DNA of 64,000 nucleotides, taken from positions 1 to 64,000 of the forward strand of contig SUGL01000021.1 in assembly GCA_004963905.1 (NCBI GenBank). The letters run 5' to 3'. Shown in pieces: positions 59,195-64,000 of this stretch. A model generated the notes under the pieces. It saw only the letters and a list, made by a program, of their open reading frames with translations. It made no database searches and had not been told where the DNA came from. This DNA comes from Mesorhizobium sp. (GTDB lineage Bacteria > Pseudomonadota > Alphaproteobacteria > Rhizobiales > Rhizobiaceae). Made by a program: the position numbers and the translations under genes. Each line of letters begins with the position of its first letter. Position 1 is the stretch's first letter.

Positions 59195-60253
59195 TTACGA
59201 CGCCTTGAGGCTGGCGGCCGTGCCGTCGCTGTTCGACGCCTGGCGCTCGGCGCTCGCCGCGTCGGAAGCATTGCCGCGGATCGCTCGTGACAGCGTTTCG
59301 GTTTTCCAGGCACGTACCTTGTCGAGCGCCGCCTCGCGATGCAGCAGCCGGTAGCGGTCGAGGAACAGACGGATGGCCTGCGGATGCGGGAACTCGCCGG
59401 GATAGACCGCGACCGCGATCAGGAAGGCTCTGTCCTCGCTCAGGTCGAGCGCCTTGAGCGCCGATAGCAGCGCCGTGTAGCTCGACTGCTCGGTCACCGA
59501 GCGGGCCGTGGCGAAATCGATGTCGAGCGCATCGGCAAGCGCTGTCTGGAAGAAGGCGGCGTTGCCGGTCAGCGCCGTCTCGCGCAGCCTCACATAGGTC
59601 GGCTGGCCAAGAAACAGGTTGACGGCGGCGCTTTCACCGGCAGGCCGCATCATCGAGCGCAGGCGGCGCCGCGCGTTGTCCTCGGCTTCGCCGGGGAGCG
59701 GACGCTTGTCCTCGCCGGTCTCGGCGGGCGCCGGTTTCACCGTCGCAAGCTTCGTCACCGTCTCCGGCGGCCGGGTCTTGACCAGCGTCGGCTTCTCCAG
59801 CGCGCGGATCAGGTGGGCGATGGTCGCATTGAGCTCCTTGCGGCGGGCGATCGCGCGCGCGTGCGGCAGGCCATGGCGGCCGATCAGCGCGATGAGGTCG
59901 ATGTCGCTCAGCGCATTCGAGCGGGTGAGCAGCGGTGCCGCGATCTCGACCGGCTCCTCCGCCAGCCGCCGCACCAGCGCGGCCGGCGCATACTCGCATT
60001 CGGAAAGAGCGGCGGCGACATAGCGGCGCGACTCGACCGACACCTCGTCGAACAGCGGCAGCGTAAGATCCTCGAGTTGGGCGATCTCGCGGCGCGAGGG
60101 CCGCGTCAGCGAGCAGAAGGCCGACACGGCGGCGCGGAACAGCCTTTCGGCTTTTCCCGCTTCGGTCCGGATAGCGATTTGCCTGAAATCCGAAGATGAC
60201 ACGGAGGATACGCCCGACACTCGACACAGACCTGGCCCCGCGCAATCCGGCAA
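59195..60253 (-). CDS. DUF2336-family protein
   Basis: A protein of up to 352 aa in the DUF2336 family, largely helical and HEAT-like (RYVAAALSECEYAPAALVRR, LLTRSNALSDIDLIALIGRH, ARAIARRKELNATIAHLIRA). A charged Lys/Pro linker precedes a C-terminal helical part. The family is alphaproteobacterial, with links to cell-cycle or stress signalling but no defined activity. The start is uncertain: TTG 60253, GTG 60220 and GTG 60202 are all in frame without a strong ribosome-binding site. A CtrA-like site lies upstream. Confidence 0.85.
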   Translation of the reverse strand: MPDCAGPGLCRVSGVSSVSSSDFRQIAIRTEAGKAERLFRAAVSAFCSLTRPSRREIAQLEDLTLPLFDEVSVESRRYVAAALSECEYAPAALVRRLAEEPVEIAAPLLTRSNALSDIDLIALIGRHGLPHARAIARRKELNATIAHLIRALEKPTLVKTRPPETVTKLATVKPAPAETGEDKRPLPGEAEDNARRRLRSMMRPAGESAAVNLFLGQPTYVRLRETALTGNAAFFQTALADALDIDFATARSVTEQSSYTALLSALKALDLSEDRAFLIAVAVYPGEFPHPQAIRLFLDRYRLLHREAALDKVRAWKTETLSRAIRGNASDAASAERQASNSDGTAASLKAS

Positions 60254-60390
60254 GCCGGTTTCGCGTCTCCAGGGAACTAAAGATCAAATTAGCCGCGATC
60301 CGTTAGCGCTCCGTTAACCCTCTGCCCGCCTTAATTGACCTTGGAGGCGTTGCGTTGTGCTCCGGTCAAACCGAGAGGAATGCGCGAACC
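60254..60390. promoter_or_regulatory. Divergent promoter region with CtrA-like site
   Basis: Between the DUF2336 gene and the small plus-strand gene lies TTAG-CGCTCCG-TTAACC (60303-60319), one mismatch from the CtrA pattern TTAA-N7-TTAA. Other TTAA/TTAG steps surround it in an otherwise GC-rich region. Regulation by CtrA is inference. Confidence 0.4.
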
Positions 60391-60579
60391 ATGGGCATGG
60401 TCCTGTCTTTTGTGCCGAGAACGGCACCGGTCAATCGAGTAGCTCACGCCACCGATACGGCGGCGGCGGTCATCATCTTCCCCGGCGTCCGCTACGAGCC
60501 ACAGCCGCAGGTCGGCGCGGCGCGCCCGGACGGTCCCGACAAGCCAGGCTCGCCGCGCCCCACCGTTCCGCGTCACTGA
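60391..60579 (+). CDS. Small conserved-looking protein (62 aa)
   Basis: A 62-aa protein starting MGMVLSFVPRTAPVNRVAHA and continuing TAAAVIIFPGVRYEP before a Pro/Gly/Arg-rich tail. It has no clear membrane segment. I recall similar short rhizobial proteins with the FPGVRYE motif, but no function is known. The codon pattern and the compact start after AGAGGAATGCG support a real gene. It stops 12 bases before the convergent DUF1254 gene ends. Confidence 0.6.
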   Translation: MGMVLSFVPRTAPVNRVAHATDTAAAVIIFPGVRYEPQPQVGAARPDGPDKPGSPRPTVPRH

Positions 60580-60591
60580 TCCGTTTTCCTC

Positions 60592-61140
60592 TCAGTAGTC
60601 CTGCAGTTCGCAAGTGCTCTGCTCGAGGAAGCGTGAAACGATCTGCTTCCAGCTGTCGTCCGGCACGAAGGCGCGGACGACGAAGATGCCTTCCTCGATA
60701 GGCGCCTCGACGAAGATCGCGCCCTGCAATTCCTCCGGAAGATCGCGCCGCACGTCGATCATCTGCGCCGGCGTCAGCACCACGGCATCGAGCTTCTCGC
60801 CGTTCGCGTTGTGGTCGTTGAAGGAATAGATGTTGTGGCCGCTGCGGTCATAGACCGAGGCCGACCAGAACGGAACGTCGCCCGGCGCCCGGATCCGCAC
60901 CAGCCCGTCGGCGAGGTCGAAGCGGCAGGCCGCCGCGTAGAACATGGGGTCGACCGACTTCACCACCGGCGCGCCGCCGGCCTCGGCGTCCAGGCGCGTC
61001 ATCTTGTAGAGGTCGGAGGCCATCGCCAGTCGCGACCAGGCATCGCGCTCGGAAAATTCCGGCACCAGGAACAGCACCACGATATGCACGATGCCGGCGC
61101 CCAGCAGGCCGAGGATGAGCGCGTGCAGCAGGCTACGCAT
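60592..61140 (-). CDS. DUF1254-like exported protein
   Basis: A 182-aa protein with an N-terminal membrane segment (LLHALILGLLGAGIVHIVVL). Its single domain resembles part of DUF1254: WSRLAMASDLYKMTRLDAEA, DPMFYAAACRFDLADGLVRI, FWSASVYDRSGHNIYSFNDH. DUF1254 is usually joined with DUF1214 in one 400-500-aa protein; here the partner is the upstream gene, overlapping by 8 bases. The function is unknown, probably periplasmic. Confidence 0.8.
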   Translation of the reverse strand: MRSLLHALILGLLGAGIVHIVVLFLVPEFSERDAWSRLAMASDLYKMTRLDAEAGGAPVVKSVDPMFYAAACRFDLADGLVRIRAPGDVPFWSASVYDRSGHNIYSFNDHNANGEKLDAVVLTPAQMIDVRRDLPEELQGAIFVEAPIEEGIFVVRAFVPDDSWKQIVSRFLEQSTCELQDY

Positions 61141-61717
61141 TGCAGCCCGCCTTCAGGATGCGCGGCAGCGTCACGTCGGAAAGCCCGGTGCTGCTCGCGA
61201 TCGGCGTATCGTAGAAGGTCAGCACGAAATACATCTTGCCGAAGCCGTTGGTGAGCAGCCAGTTGCCGGGGGCAGGACGGTTACCGACGGCGATGACGAC
61301 CGAATTGTCCGGTTGGCGCAGCACCTCATAGGATTGCAGCGCGGCCCGCCTCGCCTTGCCGGTGTCGATGACGCCGAGCGACTGGTCGGCGGCATAGAGC
61401 GTCCAGAATCGGGCCGTCGGGTAGCCGCCTTCAATCGTGTAGGCGCATTCGCGTTTCAACGGCTCGCCGGTCTCGTCGCGCTCGGCGACGAAGGAGAGTC
61501 CCTCGGCCCGACCGAGCGCCAGCACACCCTCACGCGCTATGCGCGCCTTCGAATAGGGATCGGCGGCCTGGGTGCCGATGTCGGGAAAGGCTGTCCATCG
61601 GCCGATGCGGATCGCGCCGACGCCGTCCTGCGCGTTTAGTGCATACCAGACGCTGCCGCCGCCAAGGCCGATGGCTATGGCAAGCGAAAGCAGCGTGAGG
61701 AATACGGTCTTGAGCAT
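61133..61717 (-). CDS. DUF1214-domain exported protein
   Basis: A 194-aa protein with a signal/anchor (LKTVFLTLLSLAIAIGLGGG). The DUF1214 domain follows: NAQDGVGAIRIGRWTAFPDI, DPYSKARIAREGVLALGRAE, ARFWTLYAADQSLGVID, and GNRPAPGNWLLTNGFGKMYF with FVLTFYDTP. ATG 61717 begins the anchor; the longer frame to 61789 lacks family character. The end overlaps the DUF1254-like gene by 8 bases, so the pair is probably made together. Confidence 0.85.
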   Translation of the reverse strand: MLKTVFLTLLSLAIAIGLGGGSVWYALNAQDGVGAIRIGRWTAFPDIGTQAADPYSKARIAREGVLALGRAEGLSFVAERDETGEPLKRECAYTIEGGYPTARFWTLYAADQSLGVIDTGKARRAALQSYEVLRQPDNSVVIAVGNRPAPGNWLLTNGFGKMYFVLTFYDTPIASSTGLSDVTLPRILKAGCNA

Positions 61718-62068
61718 GAAGGGCCGGAACAGAGGAGGTTGCTCGGGATATCGCGGCGCGGGGCTCCGTGGCAAGCCGGCTTGCTCCAAGCCGGGCGATA
61801 TTCAGGTGATGCCGGCCTTGGAAGTGGCGGCGACGTGCGCTCATGTATGGCATACTGCGATCAAGTCGTTTCCACCAAACAACCAGCGTGGCATCCTCTT
61901 GCCGACGACCGTCTTGTCATGGACGAGACCCGCACTGCGACCCTCTGATCTTCGGTGCCTCATGCGGCGCACCTGGCCGCCCAAATCGCTGACTTGTCGG
62001 GCCGTTGGTCCGCTCCGATCCGGTGCCCGTGCTTGAAACCGCCGCCTTTTCGTTCCACATCGATCGGG
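61718..62068. other. Divergent intergenic region without a recognisable gene
   Basis: This 351-base gap separates the DUF1214 gene (minus) from the DUF930 gene (plus). Open frames cross it on several strands, but none shows a family resemblance or a good ribosome-binding site. Slightly AT-richer sequence at 61845-61900 may hold promoters. Confidence 0.4.
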
Positions 62069-63190
62069 ATGAAGGGCGAGACGGAAGAACGGCGTTGGAA
62101 TTTGGCGTGCGCCTTGCCCGCATCGCTGATCCTGCATGCGCTCATAGCGGTATTTCTGGTCTACAGCCTGCCGAGGCCTGCTCAACAGCCGGATCGGGAA
62201 CAGCCGGTCAATGTCGCGCTTGTGCCTCCGCCAGAGCAGCCGAAACCGAAGCCTCCGCCCGCGCCGCAGCCAAAGGAGCCCAAGGCCGAAAAGCCGCCGG
62301 AGCCGAAGGCTGAAAAACCGCCCGAGCAGAAAGTTGAAAAGCCGCCTTTGCCGGAAAAGCAGCCGCCGAAGCCGCCGGCAATCGCCGTGCTGAAGCCCGT
62401 TTTTCAGTACGGCGACAAGGATGCTGGCCCGAGGAAGTCCCTGGATGGAGGCGGCGATCGAGACAACACGCCTTCGCCGGCCAAGGATAGCGATTCGAAG
62501 CCGCCAGCCTTGCCGAAGCCCGTTGAGAACCAATCTGCCGCGCCGGCAGGCCCCGATCGGCAGGCAGATCCAAGCAAGGTTGACGACAAGCCGGCGACCG
62601 CCGAGACGGACACCAAGCTCGCGCAGAGCGAGGAAAAGCAGGCAGCCCAGAACGCGGACAAACAACAGGCAGACGGGCAAGAGGCAGCAGCGCAAACCGC
62701 CGAAAAGCCAAAGCCCAAACCCGCAAATGCGCTGAAGTTCAAGCCTGCCAAGGGCTCGAAGTCCCGAAGCAGGAGCGCCGGGACGCCAGGTTCCACAAAA
62801 GCCGCCATTGCTGGATCGCCTACCTATTCGGGCCTTCCTGGTGTCCGAAAGCTCTACTCGCAGGGCGCCACCGGCGATGCGCTGGCCACAAGTTCCATGA
62901 CCGGCGTGCCTCGCGATCAGCGGGTCGCCAACCTTTGCGGCAGCGTCTTGAACCAGGAATTGCAGGACGCCTCTTATTCTCCCAAATGGCTGCCGTCTAT
63001 TCCGCTGAAGGTGGGCAATGTTCTTAGCCCGGCGGAAACCGCTTTCAGCACCACAACCACATGGTACCGCCTGAGCTTCCGGTGCGAAGTCGACATCGAT
63101 GCGACGAGGGTCCTGTCGTTCAATTTCCGCGTCGGCGCTGAGATCCCACCCGGCGATTGGGCCCGTCTCAGATTGCCAAGTCTCCGCTAA
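62069..63190 (+). CDS. DUF930-domain, TonB-like anchored protein
   Basis: A 373-aa protein. A single N-terminal membrane segment (ACALPASLILHALIAVFLVY) is followed by a long Pro/Lys/Glu-rich linker with EKPPEPKAEKPPEQKVEK-type repeats. An Ala/Gln/Lys-rich part comes next, then a C-terminal DUF930 domain (NLCGSVLNQELQDASYSPKW; STTTTWYRLSFRCEVDIDAT; FRVGAEIPPGDW). The architecture copies TonB (anchor, periplasm-spanning linker, folded tip), but the tip is not a TonB domain. The start at 62069 places the anchor at the N-terminus. Function unknown. Confidence 0.85.
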   Translation: MKGETEERRWNLACALPASLILHALIAVFLVYSLPRPAQQPDREQPVNVALVPPPEQPKPKPPPAPQPKEPKAEKPPEPKAEKPPEQKVEKPPLPEKQPPKPPAIAVLKPVFQYGDKDAGPRKSLDGGGDRDNTPSPAKDSDSKPPALPKPVENQSAAPAGPDRQADPSKVDDKPATAETDTKLAQSEEKQAAQNADKQQADGQEAAAQTAEKPKPKPANALKFKPAKGSKSRSRSAGTPGSTKAAIAGSPTYSGLPGVRKLYSQGATGDALATSSMTGVPRDQRVANLCGSVLNQELQDASYSPKWLPSIPLKVGNVLSPAETAFSTTTTWYRLSFRCEVDIDATRVLSFNFRVGAEIPPGDWARLRLPSLR

Positions 63191-63315
63191 AGCATGTCTC
63201 CCGAAAGTGGGAACCGGTTTCGGGACAAAGACATGCGCAGGATAAAAAGCATGTATCCCGAAAATGGGAACCGGTTTCGGTACAAAGGCCTGAGTAAGAT
63301 CAAAACCTAAAGCGC
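63188..63315. repeat. Palindromic intergenic repeat (family A), two copies
   Basis: Two units lie between the convergent DUF930 and PBP1A genes. The first (63188-63240) has intact arms GCATGTCT/AGACATGC around CCCGAAAGTGGGAACCGG. The second (63249-63315) is more diverged, with GCATGTAT against AGGCCT. The repeat starts inside the DUF930 stop codon and runs through the PBP1A stop at 63307. Confidence 0.85.
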
Positions 63316-64000
63316 CGACAGGGTCTCCGGCAGGGTGGGTGCGTCGAGTATGGGTGCCGACTGGAACACCCTGGTCATGTCCCTCAGCGTCTGCGTGGTG
63401 CGGCTGGATAGCACCGGCGGGCGCTCGGCCTCGGCCTGCGCCTCGGCATCCGCGGCCTCCTTCTTCGCCGCTTCCTCGGCCTTGGCCGCGACCTCCGGGT
63501 CGACGAAAGGATGATCGAGGCCGGGGATCGGCTTCAGGTCGATATTCTGGTGCGCATAAACCATCAGCCGCTGCCATACCATCGCCGGCAGGGAACCGCC
63601 GGTCATCTTGTTGGTCGGCGTGAAATCGTCATTGCCGAGCCAGACGGCGGCCGTGTAGTTGCCGGTGAAGCCGACGAACCAGGCGTCGCGGTAGGATTGC
63701 GTCGTGCCGGTCTTGCCGGCGACGACGATGTTGGGAAGCTGGGCGCGTCGTGCCGTGCCGATCACCGGTACCGCAGCCAGCATGGTGTTCATGTACTTCA
63801 GCGCCTGTTCCGACAGCACCCGGTGCGGGGGCGACGCGTCCTTGGTCCAGTCATAGACCACGTCGCCGGTGCGGGTGACGAGCTGGGTGATGCCGTGCCT
63901 GGAGCCGACGAAGCCGTTCTGCGCAAAGACGCTGTAGCCCGTCGCCTGGTCCATCACCGTCATGAGGGACGTGCCGAGCACCATGGTCTTGTGCGATTCC
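63307..64000 (-). CDS. mrcA: Penicillin-binding protein 1A, C-terminal part (runs off window)
   Basis: The C-terminal part of a class A PBP, a glycosyltransferase/transpeptidase that polymerises and cross-links peptidoglycan. The transpeptidase KTG motif is in VVAGKTGTTQSYRDAWFVGF, with upstream DQATGYSVFAQNGF and downstream VWLGNDDFTPTNKMTGGSLP. The C-terminus has an Ala/Glu/Lys-rich stretch (AAKAEEAAKKEAADAEAQAE). The SxxK serine, SxN motif and glycosyltransferase domain lie beyond 64000. The frame stays open to the window edge, so ATG 63984 is internal. Confidence 0.93.
   Translation of the reverse strand, partial: ESHKTMVLGTSLMTVMDQATGYSVFAQNGFVGSRHGITQLVTRTGDVVYDWTKDASPPHRVLSEQALKYMNTMLAAVPVIGTARRAQLPNIVVAGKTGTTQSYRDAWFVGFTGNYTAAVWLGNDDFTPTNKMTGGSLPAMVWQRLMVYAHQNIDLKPIPGLDHPFVDPEVAAKAEEAAKKEAADAEAQAEAERPPVLSSRTTQTLRDMTRVFQSAPILDAPTLPETLSAL

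Noticed and set aside
62069..63190. TonB energy-transducing protein
   Set aside because: Anchor and Pro/Lys linker look like TonB, but the C-terminal domain is DUF930 and no ExbB/ExbD genes are nearby.

Overview
The window looks like a chromosomal segment of a Mesorhizobium-type alphaproteobacterium (order Hyphomicrobiales). The clues are high GC, a betI-betC-betA-betB choline/choline-O-sulfate block, a MucR/Ros zinc-finger regulator, IalB, a Rhizobium etli-type asparaginase, DUF1491, DUF2336, DUF5330 and DUF930 proteins, and several families of palindromic intergenic repeats of the kind seen in Mesorhizobium. The genus is an inference from gene content; no rRNA gene is present.

Layout. 0-0.5 kb: right end of an IS481-type element next to tRNA-Pro(CGG). 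0.6-6.4 kb: GDP-mannose supply, a phosphohexomutase and a mannose-1-phosphate guanylyltransferase fused to an AGE-type isomerase domain, split by a divergent NmrA/LysR pair. 6.6-13 kb: bet operon on the minus strand with an extra PLP-dependent threonine/serine dehydratase gene, led by betI with a perfect palindromic operator. 13.1-17.3 kb: thiolase, asparaginase, Tat-exported beta-helix protein, Gre-like factor. 17.6-21.5 kb: both methylmalonyl-CoA mutase subunits and an orphan AbrB-type protein. 22-24.4 kb: DUF853 ATPase, a decayed stretch and a short AraC regulator. 24.6-31.3 kb: a trimeric autotransporter adhesin (1428 aa) translationally coupled to a small upstream gene and followed by IalB, a membrane-anchored secreted protein and a DUF4189 protein.

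31.4-42.5 kb is the most striking part. A minus-strand block of four overlapping genes encodes an LPG-synthase-like membrane protein, a HAD-phosphatase/UbiA fusion whose UbiA half closely resembles mycobacterial decaprenyl-phosphate phosphoribosyltransferase (Rv3806c), a DprE1-like oxidase and a DprE2-like reductase. Together this is a complete predicted route from PRPP and polyprenyl phosphate to polyprenyl-phosphoryl-D-arabinofuranose. Facing it is a plus-strand operon with a YVGPGAG small membrane protein, an unknown membrane protein, a PAPS-type sulfotransferase and an ASST-family protein. Next to it lie a secreted DUF4185 protein (the family that includes GH183 endo-D-arabinanases) and a polytopic GT-C-like membrane protein. 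I read this as a locus for making, decorating and trimming a D-arabinofuranose-containing surface glycan in a Gram-negative bacterium.

42.7-64 kb is mostly housekeeping and accessory genes: LysE exporter, FMN-binding regulator and MocR regulator, L,D-transpeptidase, haloacid dehalogenase, branched-chain aminotransferase, Fe-type superoxide dismutase with a strong terminator, two c-type cytochromes, a SET-domain protein, oligopeptidase B, MucR, SufE, a sensor histidine kinase, peptidoglycan-binding protein, DUF1491/DUF2336, a split DUF1254/DUF1214 pair, DUF930 protein and the C-terminal part of penicillin-binding protein 1A running off the right edge. Starts were chosen from ribosome-binding sites, gene overlaps and family length, so several differ from the longest open frame.
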